A DNA stretch of 64,000 nucleotides from Pseudomonas sp. HN11 (GCF_021390155.1 NZ_CP089985.1:755001-819000); one strand, 5' to 3'. Counted from the stretch's first letter, positions 1 through 9,482 are shown. Translations and numbers: made by a program. Notes: generated by a model from the sequence alone, not told the origin.

Positions 1-460
<460 letters not shown>

Positions 461-616
461 TAACACCCAAGCAATTTGACTACTCTAACGAGCATCAGAT
501 TGCGGTGTGTGAAGACGAAATGAACCGAAAGTTCGAACCTCACAAAACACCGAATGCTGTCACATACCCAATTTGCTGAAGCGAGGCCAACAGGTCGCGA
601 CTCAGTACCCGAATTT

Positions 617-732
617 CTTGACGACCATAGAGCATTGGAACCACCTGATCCCATCCCGAACTCAGCAGTGAAACGATGCATCGCCGATGGTAGTGTGGGG
701 TTTCCCCATGTGAGAGTAGGTCATCGTCAAGA
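617..732 (+). rRNA. 5S ribosomal RNA
   Basis: About 116 nt with the typical gammaproteobacterial 5S features: paired ends (CTTGACGA near the 5' end, TCGTCAAG near the 3' end), the loop motif CCCGAACTCAG, and the block GGGGTTTCCCCATGTGAGAGTAGG. It is the last gene of the rrn operon that starts upstream of the window. The spacer from 461 to 616 contains no tRNA or other gene that I can see. Confidence 0.96.
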
Positions 733-742
733 TTAAATTCCG

Positions 743-772
743 AAACCCCATTTGCGAAAGCAGATGGGGTTT
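743..772 (+). terminator. Rho-independent terminator of the rrn operon
   Basis: A 13-bp stem (AAACCCCATTTGC pairing with GCAGATGGGGTTT, one G-T wobble) closes on a GAAA tetraloop and runs into a T-rich tract (TTTTGTTTTG). It lies 10 nt after the 5S gene, as expected for the end of an rrn operon. Confidence 0.92.
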
Positions 773-888
773 TGTTTTGGGCGGCGAAAACTCAACTACC
801 GCAAACGCCCCGACAAATTTGCACAGTTATTTCTGAACCAGACTACTAGAATAGGCACCTAACCTTTTTTAGAGTCCGAGCCCTATTT

Positions 889-1548
889 ATGCCCGAGCCG
901 GTTGATGCCCATGAGGTATCGGATTTACCACTGGACGACCTGGTGGCATGCCATGAGTGCGACTTGCTGATGCGCAAACCAGTACTCGCCCTTGGCGAAA
1001 AAGCCCAATGCCCGCGTTGCGGTTACGAGCTGTACGCTCACCGCCACAACGTCGTTGAGCGAAGCCTGGCCTTGGTGCTGGCGGCGTTGCTGTTGTACAT
1101 ACCCGCGAACTTTTTGCCGATCATGCAGCTCAATCTACTGGGGCAGTCCTCTGAAGACACCGTATGGAGTGGCGTCGTCGGCTTGTTCGATACCGGCATG
1201 CAAGGCGTTGCCGCCGTTGTATTCCTATGCAGCATGGGCATCCCCTTGCTCAAACTGCTTTGCCAACTGGCAGTGTTGCTCAGCATCCGTTGGAACATCG
1301 GCCGCAGTTATGGACTGCTGTTGTACCGCATCTATCATCACATGAAAGACTGGGGGATGTTGGAGGTCTATCTGATGGGCGTACTGGTGGCGATCGTTAA
1401 ACTCGCCGACATGGCCGCCATCACGGTAGGCCTTGGGCTTGTCTGTTTTGTCAGCTTATTAATGGTTCAGGTGCTGCTCGAGGTGGTGATGTCGCCCCAC
1501 CAGATCTGGCAAGCGTTGTCAGGAGAGGACGATCATGCGGGCGATTGA
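889..1548 (+). CDS. pqiA: PqiA/LetA-type inner-membrane protein (first half-length copy)
   Basis: A 219-residue paraquat-inducible protein A family member. It has an N-terminal zinc-ribbon-like domain with two CxxC pairs (ACHEC near residue 22 and CPRC near residue 41), then about four membrane segments starting with ALVLAALLLYIPANFLPIM. E. coli PqiA and LetA (YebS) are about 420 residues and contain two such units fused; here each unit is its own gene. The stop overlaps the next start by 14 bp, so the three genes form a coupled operon. PqiA/LetA proteins are the membrane partners of MCE-domain lipid transport bridges. The role in lipid movement between inner and outer membrane is inferred from the family. 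Confidence 0.9.
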   Translation: MPEPVDAHEVSDLPLDDLVACHECDLLMRKPVLALGEKAQCPRCGYELYAHRHNVVERSLALVLAALLLYIPANFLPIMQLNLLGQSSEDTVWSGVVGLFDTGMQGVAAVVFLCSMGIPLLKLLCQLAVLLSIRWNIGRSYGLLLYRIYHHMKDWGMLEVYLMGVLVAIVKLADMAAITVGLGLVCFVSLLMVQVLLEVVMSPHQIWQALSGEDDHAGD

Positions 1549-2158
1549 TGCAGGTATTCTGATTTGTACCGAATGCCATGAGTTGAACAAGCAAGACCCG
1601 GATAGCGACGAGCAACTCTGCACGCGCTGCGGTGCGCTGATCCATGCCCGGCGGCCTAATAGCCTCACTCGTACCTGGGCACTGTTGATCACGGCGGCAA
1701 TTTTGTACATCCCCGCTAATCTGCTCCCCATTATGACGATCAATTCCCTGGGGCAGGGGGATCCCAGTACCATCATGGCCGGTGTGATCCAACTCGTTCA
1801 ACATGGCATGTTCCCTATCGCCGCCGTGGTGTTTATCGCCAGTATCCTGGTGCCGACGTTCAAGCTGGTCGGCATAGGTCTGCTACTGTTCTCGGTGCAG
1901 CGTCGCCAACCGCTGTCCGCGCAACAACGCATTGTGATGTACCGCTTTATCGAATTCATTGGCCGCTGGTCCATGCTGGATATCTTCGTGATCGCCATTC
2001 TGGTGGCGGTTGTAAACTTTGGGCGACTTGCCAGCGTCGAGGCCAATCTCGGCGCGGCAGCGTTCGCCAGTGTGGTGATCTTGACGATGCTTGCCGCAGT
2101 AACTTTCGATCCCCGACTGATTTGGGATAACACGGAGTCGGACGACGACCATGAGTGA
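1535..2158 (+). CDS. PqiA/LetA-type inner-membrane protein (second half-length copy)
   Basis: 207 residues, homologous to the preceding gene: again a zinc-ribbon-like N-terminus (ICTEC and LCTRC), then a membrane unit beginning ALLITAAILYIPANLLPIMTINSLG with about four hydrophobic segments. Together the two proteins correspond to the two halves of the E. coli PqiA or LetA fusion. The gene overlaps its upstream neighbour by 14 bp and the MCE gene by 8 bp. Likely works with both as one inter-membrane lipid transport complex. Confidence 0.9.
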   Translation: MRAIDAGILICTECHELNKQDPDSDEQLCTRCGALIHARRPNSLTRTWALLITAAILYIPANLLPIMTINSLGQGDPSTIMAGVIQLVQHGMFPIAAVVFIASILVPTFKLVGIGLLLFSVQRRQPLSAQQRIVMYRFIEFIGRWSMLDIFVIAILVAVVNFGRLASVEANLGAAAFASVVILTMLAAVTFDPRLIWDNTESDDDHE

Positions 2159-4454
2159 TTTGCCTAAAGCTAAAACCCGCCCAGCCTCCAACTGGTCGGC
2201 CATTTGGGTGTTGCCCCTGATTGCCCTGATCATTGGTGGTTGGTTGGGGTGGCGTGCCTATTCCCAACAGGGCATCGATATCCAAGTGCGCTTTGAAAGC
2301 GGTGAAGGCATCCAGGTCAACAAGACCGAAGTGGTCTACAAAGGCATGCCGGTGGGCAAGGTCAAAGCGCTGGCCTTGGACGACGAGGGTAACAATCGCG
2401 GGGTGATCGCCACCATCGAGATGGACAAGGACGTCGACCAGTACCTCAAGACCAACACGCGTTTCTGGCTGGTCAAACCGAGCGTCAGCCTTGCCGGTAT
2501 CACCGGCCTGGAAACCCTGGTGTCAGGCAACTACATCGCTGCAAGCCCGGGTGACGGGGAACCCACGCGCAAGTTCAAGGCGCTTTCCGAAGAGCCGCCT
2601 TTGTCCGACGCCAAACCGGGCCTGCACTTGACGGTCAAAGCCGACCGTCTTGGCTCGCTCAACCGTGGCAGTCCGGTGTTCTACAAACAGATCCAGGTCG
2701 GTCAGGTCAAAAGCTACCTGCTTTCTGAAGACCAGAGCACCGTTGAGATCAAGGTCTACATCGAACCTACCTACGCTAGCCTGGTGCGTAAACACACACG
2801 GTTCTGGAACGCCAGCGGCATCAGCATCGACGCCAATCTCTCCGGTGTAAAAGTGCGCAGCGAATCCCTTTCCAGCATCGTCGCCGGCGGCATCGCCTTC
2901 GCGACACCGGAAAATCGCAAGGACAGCCCACCGACCGATCCGAGCCTGCCCTTCCGTTTGTACGAAGATTTTGACGCGGCCGCAGCCGGTATCCGGGTCA
3001 AGGTCAAGCTCACCGACTTCGAAGGCCTGCAAGCTGGCCGCACGCCAGTGATGTACAAAGGCATTCAAGTCGGCAGCCTGAAAACCTTGAAGATCGACCC
3101 AGACCTATCCAGCGCCAACGCAGAACTGACCCTTGACCCACTGGCCGAGGATTATCTGGTGCAAGACACCCAGTTCTGGGTGGTCAAGCCCTCGATTTCG
3201 CTGGCCGGCATCACGGGGCTTGAAGCCTTGGTCAAAGGCAACTACATCGCCATCCGCCCCGGTGACAAAGGCAGCGCCCCACAGCGCGAATTCGTGGCTC
3301 GCGCCAAGGCACCACCATTGGACCTGCGCTCGCCCGGCCTGCACATGGTGCTGTTCACCGACAACCTCGGCTCCCTGGATGTCGGTAGCCCGATCCTCTA
3401 CAAGCAGGTAAAAGTCGGCTCGGTGCAGAGCTACCAGTTCTCGCGCAAGAACAAACAGTTGGTGATCGGCGTCCACATCGAGAAGGAATACGAAAACCTG
3501 GTCAACGGCTCCACGCGTTTCTGGAATGCCAGCGGCGTCACCCTCACCGGTGGTCTCACCGGTGGCATCCAGGTCAAGAGTGAATCCCTGGCCAGCCTGA
3601 TGGCCGGCGGCATCGCCTTCGAAACCCCCGAGCCGAACGTACCGCTGAAAAAGCGCATCCCGCGTTTTCGTCTGTTTGCCGACCGCGAGGCTGCCAACCA
3701 ACACGGCACCTTGGTGACCATCAAGGTTGACCGCGCCGACGGCATGCGCCCTGGCACGCCAGTGCGTTTCAAGGGCCTGGACGTCGGAAAGATCGAAAGT
3801 GTCGACCTCAGTGCCGACATGCAATCGGTGCTGCTCAGCGCACGTATTACTCAGGTAGCGGACCGCATTGCGCGCGTTGGCAGCCAGTTCTGGGTGGTCA
3901 AGCCTGAGCTGGGTCTGATGAAGACCTCCAATCTGGAAACCCTGGTCACCGGGCAATACATCGAAGTGCAACCTGCGGCGAAAAATGCCGGCCCGCAAAA
4001 GAGCTTCGTTGCGCTGGACCAACCTCCTGAGGCCATCCACCAGGAAGCTGGCCTGAGCCTGACACTTAGCGCCGCACGTCGTGGTTCACTGAAGGAAGGC
4101 GTACCAGTCACCTACCGCGAAGTCACCGTGGGCAAAGTGACCGGCTACGAATTGGGCCAGACCGCAGACCGCGTATTGATCCATATTTTGATCGAGCCTA
4201 AATATGCACCACTGGTGCGCAGCGGCAGCCGCTTCTGGAACACCAGCGGCTTTGGCCTCGACTTCGGCCTGTTCAAAGGCGCCACCGTACGCACTGAGTC
4301 CCTGGAAACCCTGGTCGCCGGCGGTATCGCCTTCGCCACACCAGACGGTGAACGCATGGGCAACGCCGCCCGCCCACAGCAAACCTTTCCGTTGTTCGAC
4401 AAATTCGAAGATGAATGGCTGACCTGGGCGCCTAAAATCCCACTCGGCAAATAG
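2151..4454 (+). CDS. pqiB: PqiB/LetB-type MCE-domain inter-membrane transport protein (six MCE domains)
   Basis: 767 residues. One N-terminal membrane anchor (about residues 15-36) is followed by periplasmic MCE (MlaD-family) domains. I count six, by the recurring VxYKGxxVG-type motif: about residues 58, 170, 293, 410, 535 and 655. They alternate between two kinds, one ending in GLETLVSGNYI-type and one in SESLxxLVAGGIAF-type sequence, so three A/B pairs. E. coli PqiB has three MCE domains and LetB seven. No pqiC-like outer-membrane lipoprotein gene follows, which is more like the let system, so the pqiB name is approximate. MCE rings stack into a tunnel for lipids across the periplasm; that function is inferred. 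Confidence 0.9.
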   Translation: MSDLPKAKTRPASNWSAIWVLPLIALIIGGWLGWRAYSQQGIDIQVRFESGEGIQVNKTEVVYKGMPVGKVKALALDDEGNNRGVIATIEMDKDVDQYLKTNTRFWLVKPSVSLAGITGLETLVSGNYIAASPGDGEPTRKFKALSEEPPLSDAKPGLHLTVKADRLGSLNRGSPVFYKQIQVGQVKSYLLSEDQSTVEIKVYIEPTYASLVRKHTRFWNASGISIDANLSGVKVRSESLSSIVAGGIAFATPENRKDSPPTDPSLPFRLYEDFDAAAAGIRVKVKLTDFEGLQAGRTPVMYKGIQVGSLKTLKIDPDLSSANAELTLDPLAEDYLVQDTQFWVVKPSISLAGITGLEALVKGNYIAIRPGDKGSAPQREFVARAKAPPLDLRSPGLHMVLFTDNLGSLDVGSPILYKQVKVGSVQSYQFSRKNKQLVIGVHIEKEYENLVNGSTRFWNASGVTLTGGLTGGIQVKSESLASLMAGGIAFETPEPNVPLKKRIPRFRLFADREAANQHGTLVTIKVDRADGMRPGTPVRFKGLDVGKIESVDLSADMQSVLLSARITQVADRIARVGSQFWVVKPELGLMKTSNLETLVTGQYIEVQPAAKNAGPQKSFVALDQPPEAIHQEAGLSLTLSAARRGSLKEGVPVTYREVTVGKVTGYELGQTADRVLIHILIEPKYAPLVRSGSRFWNTSGFGLDFGLFKGATVRTESLETLVAGGIAFATPDGERMGNAARPQQTFPLFDKFEDEWLTWAPKIPLGK

Positions 4455-4469
4455 ACCGAGGCGCGGCCT

Positions 4470-4550
4470 TCGCGAGCAAGCCCACTCCCACACTCGACCG
4501 CTTTCCAAAGGATGTACTCGGTCAAATGTGGGAGCGGGCTTGCCTGTGAA
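4470..4550. repeat. REP doublet (REPIN-like), inverted pair
   Basis: Two REP-like arms in opposite orientation: CGCGAGCAAGCCCACTCCCA at about 4471-4490 and TGTGGGAGCGGGCTTGCC at about 4528-4544. The arms are reverse complements apart from a few changes, with a ~37-nt middle. The same GTGGGAGC core appears at 12139-12209 and 59489-59516. Such elements are abundant between genes in fluorescent pseudomonads. This one lies just downstream of the MCE gene and may also help to end its transcript. Confidence 0.8.
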
Positions 4551-4600
4551 GAGGCCAGTACAGTGTCTAGTCCTGAAATAGGTTTACACCTGTTTCAGTC

Positions 4601-5398
4601 TCAAAACGCTCGATGCACCGCATCGGGCGTTTTGTATTTCAGGGACATGTGTGGCCTTTCCCCGTTGTAGATCAGCACCGACTCACCCACCATCTTCACT
4701 GCATCCGCCAGATTTTTAGGGCGATACAGCAGAAACTCGGTCTTCAAAATGCCGTTTATCCGTTCCGCCAGAGCATTCTGGTAGCAGTCATAGCCGTCGG
4801 TCATCGAGCATCTGATGCCATGACTGGCGTGCAAGCGCTGATAAAGCTCAGAGCAGTATTGGGCTCCGCGGTCTGAATGATGGATTAGTGGAAGCGTGGT
4901 TTGGCGTTCACCAACTGCCTTTTCCATCGCTTTGATCACCGACTCGGTATGCAAACTCGCATGCACATGATGGCCTACGATCTTGCGCGAGTAAGCGTCT
5001 GTCACCAGGCTCACATAAGCCACGCTTTCCTGTGTCGGCAGGTAGGTTATGTCTGCAACCCACACCTGCTCTGGCCTGTTGGGTACGATCTGCTTCTGGC
5101 CCGCTTTGAGCAGGTTAGGATGGCGGCGAAAGCGGTGATGGCTGTCCGTCGTTTTGTGGTAAGCCCGTTTGCGCACAACCAGTTCTCGAGCGTTGCGCAG
5201 GATGCTGAACAGGCGGTCTCTGCCGACCTGCACTGATGCGCCAAATTCGACGCTCATCAGGTAATGCAGCTTGCGCGTGCCGATCCGTGGCTGGCGTCGG
5301 CGCTTTTCAAGAACAAAGTCCATCACCTCTTGATCTTGGCGAGCCCTCGCGTCGAAAGCCCGATTTCGTTGGTAATATGCTTGGCGCGAAATGCCCAT
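4601..5398 (-). CDS. IS3-family transposase OrfB (DDE catalytic domain)
   Basis: The OrfB part of an IS3-family transposase (rve integrase core), 265 residues if started at the first in-frame ATG. The DDE residues are visible in WVADITYLPT, VTDAYSR, HHSDRGAQY and ERINGILKTEF. An N-terminal HTH_21-type segment (MGISRQAYYQRNRAF) precedes the catalytic core. The frame stays open upstream of this ATG into orfA, so the active enzyme is most likely the OrfAB fusion made by -1 frameshifting at 5464-5470 and not a separately started protein. Confidence 0.93.
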   Translation of the reverse strand: MGISRQAYYQRNRAFDARARQDQEVMDFVLEKRRRQPRIGTRKLHYLMSVEFGASVQVGRDRLFSILRNARELVVRKRAYHKTTDSHHRFRRHPNLLKAGQKQIVPNRPEQVWVADITYLPTQESVAYVSLVTDAYSRKIVGHHVHASLHTESVIKAMEKAVGERQTTLPLIHHSDRGAQYCSELYQRLHASHGIRCSMTDGYDCYQNALAERINGILKTEFLLYRPKNLADAVKMVGESVLIYNGERPHMSLKYKTPDAVHRAF

Positions 5399-5421
5399 GA
5401 ACAGGCAAGCCCTGGTGATGC

Positions 5422-5823
5422 TCAGGTCTTGGATTTGCCCTTGCGAGAGGACTTGCCGGGTCGCTTTTTTACGACAGAAACACCGTAGTCATTCTTCAGA
5501 ACATTCACGACGGCTTCGAAGAACTGCGCTTTCTGGTTGCTTAGCGCCAACTGCTCTTCGAGCTCTTTGATCCGCTGCTCGGGTGTTAGCGGGAGGGGTG
5601 GCTCAGTCATGGACCTGCTCCTCGGTTCTCGAATTGAGGCGCCCTGACTCCAGTCCTGCCGGCCGTGCTTGCGCAGCCAGACCAGTACCGTGGACCGGCC
5701 CTGAATGCCGTAGCGCCGTTGAGCCTCTTTATAACTCAACTCGCCCTTTTCGACCTGGTCTACGACCGATAATTTAAAGGCTAGCGTGTAGTCACGCTGG
5801 CTTCGCCTTTTGCCCGCATCCAT
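5422..5823 (-). CDS. IS3-family OrfA (helix-turn-helix, leucine zipper)
   Basis: 133 residues. The N-terminal HTH region includes DYTLAFKLSVVDQVEKGEL and RYGIQGRSTVLVWLRKHG; the second half (TPEQRIKELEEQLALSNQKA) is a leucine-zipper-like coiled coil used for multimerisation in this family. A strong ribosome site (AGGAGG) lies just before the ATG at 5823. OrfA binds the terminal repeats and can inhibit transposition. It is the first part of the OrfAB fusion. Confidence 0.92.
   Translation of the reverse strand: MDAGKRRSQRDYTLAFKLSVVDQVEKGELSYKEAQRRYGIQGRSTVLVWLRKHGRQDWSQGASIREPRSRSMTEPPLPLTPEQRIKELEEQLALSNQKAQFFEAVVNVLKNDYGVSVVKKRPGKSSRKGKSKT
5464..5470 (-). promoter_or_regulatory. Programmed -1 ribosomal frameshift site (A AAA AAG) between orfA and orfB
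   Basis: On the minus strand orfA contains AAAAAAG, read as GTA AAA AAG CGA in the zero frame. Shifting by -1 gives AAA AAA GCG ACC CGG, which stays open without a stop and runs through ...ACLFMGISRQ into orfB. This A6G heptamer is the classical IS3-family slippery site. I did not identify a certain downstream stimulatory stem. Confidence 0.85.
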
Positions 5824-5885
5824 TGGCTCCTCCTGAAGATAGGTCAGAAGGTGTAAACCTTATTCAGGACGGGACACAGACAACA

Positions 5886-5919
5886 AAAAGGCCCCTGGAT
5901 TCTCATCCAGGGGCCTTTT
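5886..5919 (-). terminator. Rho-independent terminator after mksB
   Basis: A 15-bp perfect stem (AAAAGGCCCCTGGAT / ATCCAGGGGCCTTTT) with a TCTC loop. The A and T tracts on both sides let it work in both directions. It lies 19 bp beyond the mksB stop and 10 bp from the right end of the IS element, so it closes the mksFEB operon and also insulates it from the insertion sequence. Confidence 0.92.
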
Positions 5920-5937
5920 GCATTTCAGCTGAACAAA

Positions 5938-8778
5938 CTAGACCTCATCCAGCTCCGGCTCATCCGCCTGCACATTCATCGTCGCCTTCACCACATCGTG
6001 TCGGCGGATGTACTTCCAGTCCGCTTCGTCGATGTAGATCCCGTTCGGCCCGCTGCCACCTTCCAAGTCGATCGCCACCTGCGCCGACACCTGCGGCTTC
6101 ACGCTCGCCAGAATCGGCACAAAGCCCAGTTGCAAACTGGTCTCCAGCAATGCCGCCTGGTTTTTCTCATCGATGTCCGCTGCCTCATCGAGGTAGTACG
6201 GCAAGCGCACACGCCCGGCCTGGTCGCGGTCCATCAAGTGCAGCAACAAATACATGTTGGTCAACGCCTTGATGGTCATGGTGGTGCCGTTGGACGCCGC
6301 GCCATCGATATCGGTGTGAATCACCGGTTGACCATGCACCTTGGTGATCTCGAACGCCAGCTCGAACAAGTCCTTGAGGCCCAACTGGTTATGGTTGGCG
6401 GCCACCAGGCGCGCCAGGTATTCCTTGGCCTCTTCGTTCTTGTTGTCTTGTTCGGCGCTCTGGCTCAGGTCGAACACCGACAGGGTCTCGCCTTCTTCAT
6501 ACTGGCCGGCACTGTGGATGATCTGGTCGATATGCTTGAGGGCTTCCTTGTTCGGAGCCAGCACGATGCGGAAGCTTTGCAGGTTGGAGACCTGGCGCTT
6601 GTTGATCTCGCGGTTAAACAATGCCAACTGGTGCTCAAGGCTGTCGTAGTCGCTGCGAATGTTGCGCAAGGTGCGCGCAATGTCGGTGACCGCCGCACGC
6701 CGTGCCTTGCCCAACGTCAGGGCTTCATCGGTACGGTGTGCATAGGCGTTGATCAGCAACTGCAGGCGACGCTCAACATCATCCTCGCTGTCGAACTTGG
6801 CCACGCCCTTAAGACGCACCTGCGCATACAGCGCCTCGATCTGACCATCGGCGCGCAGCAAACCTTGCCAGCTGTCCTGGTAGTCATTGAGCAGTGGCAG
6901 CAGGTTGTCCATGGAATCGTCGACCGGGTCCATGAACGGTGTGCCGAACGGCAAGTCCGCCGGCAACAGTTGACGGCGGCGCAATGCGTCATCCAGCGTA
7001 CGTTGCTTGGCTTCCATATCGCCGATCTGACGGCCCACCAGTTGCAGCTTGGCCGACAGTTGCTGGACGCGCTCGGTGAACGCATCACTGGAGCGTTTCA
7101 ACTCATCCTGCGCCGCTTCCATCTGCGCCAGGTTTTCCAGTTTTTCGTCTTCTTCTGCGCTCAGGGTCTGTGCGCGGCGGAAGTCTTCCAGGGCCTTTTG
7201 CGCATCCAGCACCTGCTGGTACAGCGCTTCGGTCCGAGTCTTGCTCGCGGCACGGTCAGACGCTACAGCCTGCTGGGTTTTCAGCTGCTTGAGTTCTTTT
7301 TCCAGGCGTTCTTTCTGGTCACGCAATGCGGCGCGGTCCGCCAAGGCTTGCAGCGCCGGCGGTTCGATGTGGGAAATGTCGATTGACAGTCCCGGCACTT
7401 CAAAGCGCTCGCCCTTGAAACCATCGAGGATCTGCTCCAGGGATTTGACCCACTGGCCGTCCTCGTCCAGCGTGATGCCATGCTCGCCCAACGGCAGGCT
7501 GAACAACGAACTGTTGAACAGGCGCATCAGGCGCTCGACATCTTGCTGTGAGAATTCTTCCCGCAGCTTGGCATAGCTGTTGTTGTCGGCGTGATCGAGC
7601 TGCTGTTTGACCGATTTCAAGCGTTTTTCCAGGTCGCGCAGACGCTCGTCCAAGTCCTCGGCGCTGAACTGTCGCGACTGCGCCAACGCGCCGGCGAGTT
7701 CATCGTGAGCATCCTTGGCCGCCAGCAGCTGTTGCTCCAGCACTTTCACGTCATCGACCAGGGCAAAGCGATGCTTGAGCACCGACAGCTCGCCCAGCCA
7801 ACGCTGGATCCCGCTGATTTCCCGTTCCAGACGCATCAGCTCCTGGGTGCCGCCGCGCTGATCGTTCTGCAGCGCGTCCTGTTCGTTGCGGTAGTGCTCG
7901 GCCTGGATGGTCAGCTCTTCCTTGCGCGCACTGGCGTAGTCCGACCAGGTGCCCAGTAACGAATCGAGCAATGGCGATAGGCGATGCAACTTGCCGCGCA
8001 ACACGTCGCGCTGACGAACGCCATTGGACAAGGCCTCCACTAACGGCCCAGCGGCCACCAGCGAGTTGTAATCCTGTTCCATACGTCTTACATCGCGGAA
8101 GGCTTCTTCGCACGCCGCGATGTAATCCACGCTGCCGGAACGCAGGCTGTGTTCAAACGCATCGAGGAACAACTGCTTGAGCTTGGCCGCGGTGATTTCG
8201 CGCATGTGCAGCAGGTTGATAAACAGCGCACGGAAAGTCTTCAGGCTTTGCTCGCTGGTGGAGCGCAGCGGGATCAGCGTGAGGTCCAGCGGGATCGACG
8301 TGTGGCCACCTACCAGCAAACGACGCAGTTCATCCGGCTTGAGTTCGTAGGCTTTCAAGCCTTCGCGTTCAAGGTTGGTGAACAGCTCTTTCTGACGCAG
8401 GCAGGTGTCGTTTTTCTGGTAGTGAGCCAGATCCAGCTTACCGGCATAGGCAAAGAACTGGTGACCGAAACCACCGCCCGGGCCGCGCCCGACCACGCCG
8501 ATTACGTGCGGGCCGTGGGGCAGCGAGACCTCCACGAGGATGTAGCTGGTGTCGGTGGCAAAGTAGAAGCGCCGCGATTGCTCCAGGGTGTACTTGCCGA
8601 AACTCATGTCCGACATGCGCGCCAGGATCGGGAACTGCAAGGCGTTGATCGAGGCGGATTTACCCAGGTTGTTCGCGCCATACACCGACAGCGGCTCTTC
8701 CAGCGGGAACAGGCCCAGGCTGTAACCGGCGGTGTTCAATAGGGCGAAGCGGCGGATGCCGTAGCGTTCCTTACTCAT
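5938..8778 (-). CDS. mksB: MksB, SMC-like ATPase of the MksBEF condensin
   Basis: 946 residues. It has a Walker A motif GANNLGKS at residues 34-41, a long coiled-coil-rich middle (about 270-720, rich in E, Q, L, K and R), and a C-terminal half-ATPase with Walker B-like LPYYLDEAADID and a GTTMTIKAL signature-like segment. This is the head-coil-head layout of SMC/MukB-like proteins, with the short arms typical of MksB. The start overlaps the mksE stop (ATGA). MksB with kleisin MksF and KITE protein MksE compacts and segregates chromosomal DNA in pseudomonads. The nuclease subunit of Wadjet-type systems (MksG/JetD) is not encoded next to it. Confidence 0.92.
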   Translation of the reverse strand: MSKERYGIRRFALLNTAGYSLGLFPLEEPLSVYGANNLGKSASINALQFPILARMSDMSFGKYTLEQSRRFYFATDTSYILVEVSLPHGPHVIGVVGRGPGGGFGHQFFAYAGKLDLAHYQKNDTCLRQKELFTNLEREGLKAYELKPDELRRLLVGGHTSIPLDLTLIPLRSTSEQSLKTFRALFINLLHMREITAAKLKQLFLDAFEHSLRSGSVDYIAACEEAFRDVRRMEQDYNSLVAAGPLVEALSNGVRQRDVLRGKLHRLSPLLDSLLGTWSDYASARKEELTIQAEHYRNEQDALQNDQRGGTQELMRLEREISGIQRWLGELSVLKHRFALVDDVKVLEQQLLAAKDAHDELAGALAQSRQFSAEDLDERLRDLEKRLKSVKQQLDHADNNSYAKLREEFSQQDVERLMRLFNSSLFSLPLGEHGITLDEDGQWVKSLEQILDGFKGERFEVPGLSIDISHIEPPALQALADRAALRDQKERLEKELKQLKTQQAVASDRAASKTRTEALYQQVLDAQKALEDFRRAQTLSAEEDEKLENLAQMEAAQDELKRSSDAFTERVQQLSAKLQLVGRQIGDMEAKQRTLDDALRRRQLLPADLPFGTPFMDPVDDSMDNLLPLLNDYQDSWQGLLRADGQIEALYAQVRLKGVAKFDSEDDVERRLQLLINAYAHRTDEALTLGKARRAAVTDIARTLRNIRSDYDSLEHQLALFNREINKRQVSNLQSFRIVLAPNKEALKHIDQIIHSAGQYEEGETLSVFDLSQSAEQDNKNEEAKEYLARLVAANHNQLGLKDLFELAFEITKVHGQPVIHTDIDGAASNGTTMTIKALTNMYLLLHLMDRDQAGRVRLPYYLDEAADIDEKNQAALLETSLQLGFVPILASVKPQVSAQVAIDLEGGSGPNGIYIDEADWKYIRRHDVVKATMNVQADEPELDEV

Positions 8779-9482
8779 GCGTCGGTCTCCTGTTCTTCGG
8801 CAATGGCACGGGCCAGGGCGTCTTCTTCGCTTTCGTCCGCAAAGTCACTCAAGTCCAGTGGGTCATCGGTTTTCAGCAGTTTCTCATCGCTGTCTTCGTC
8901 GATGATCACCGGCGCCGGCAGTGGCAACACGCTGTGTACGCTGGCAGCCAAGTCACGGTCTTGCTGCACCGACAGACACACATCCAGAAAACGGTGCATC
9001 GGCGGCAGGAAGCGATAGATACCGTTGTCCTCGCTGGCAAAGCCGAGTTGAGTCATACGGCGCATGATTTTTTCTTCGAGTTCTTCCTGGGTCTGCACCT
9101 CGGCCTGGATAAACAGGTCGCGGTATTTCTCCAGTAGCGACGGCAGTTCATCGCGGCCAAGGCTGCCACCGTCCAACACCGCAATCGGGTCGCGGCCCTG
9201 GTCGGCCAGGTGCTCGACGATGATGAAGGTGAACAACGCCAGACGTTGCGCGGTCTTGTTCACCTGCGCGGCGGCCACGGCGGTATCCGGTACGAAGTAG
9301 TAGAAGCCGCGGGTATCGCAGACCAGCTCAAAACCCAGGGCCTTGAACAGCGTGCGGTACTGGTCCTGGAAGTTCGATAGCTGCGCGTACAGCTCCGGGT
9401 CACGGCGGCTGACGTGGTAACCCTTGAACAGCTCGCGAAAGATCGGCGCCAGCTGGGACAGTTCGGATAGATCAAGATGCAT
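8775..9482 (-). CDS. mksE: MksE, KITE-type subunit of MksBEF condensin
   Basis: 235 residues from the ATG at 9482 (MHLDLSELSQLAP). The frame is open further upstream, but that extension is proline- and serine-rich and overlaps mksF heavily, so I prefer this start, which overlaps the mksF stop by 11 bp and is probably translationally coupled. The protein has winged-helix-like segments and a very acidic C-terminal tail (about residues 195-235). MksE bridges the kleisin MksF in the condensin complex. Identification rests on its position between mksF and mksB and on sequence character. Confidence 0.88.
   Translation of the reverse strand: MHLDLSELSQLAPIFRELFKGYHVSRRDPELYAQLSNFQDQYRTLFKALGFELVCDTRGFYYFVPDTAVAAAQVNKTAQRLALFTFIIVEHLADQGRDPIAVLDGGSLGRDELPSLLEKYRDLFIQAEVQTQEELEEKIMRRMTQLGFASEDNGIYRFLPPMHRFLDVCLSVQQDRDLAASVHSVLPLPAPVIIDEDSDEKLLKTDDPLDLSDFADESEEDALARAIAEEQETDA

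Larger units (their letters stand above)
4564..5876 (-). mobile_element. IS3-family insertion sequence, 1313 bp, apparently intact
   Basis: The ends are imperfect inverted repeats of 28 bp: TGTCTAGTCCTGAAATAGG... at 4564 and, on the other strand, TGTCCCGTCCTGAATAAGG... inward from 5876; 24 of 28 positions match. The direct repeat CAG flanks both sides (4561-4563 and 5877-5879), a 3-bp target duplication typical of IS3-family elements. Inside are orfA and orfB on the minus strand in the -1 frame relation. The insertion lies between the MCE gene and the terminator downstream of mksB and interrupts no gene I can recognise. The intact duplication suggests fairly recent transposition. Confidence 0.93.

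Noticed and set aside
5998..7386. Long open frame on the plus strand opposite mksB (462 codons)
   Set aside because: It is a high-GC antisense shadow: no family motifs, and the minus-strand MksB has Walker motifs throughout the right frame.
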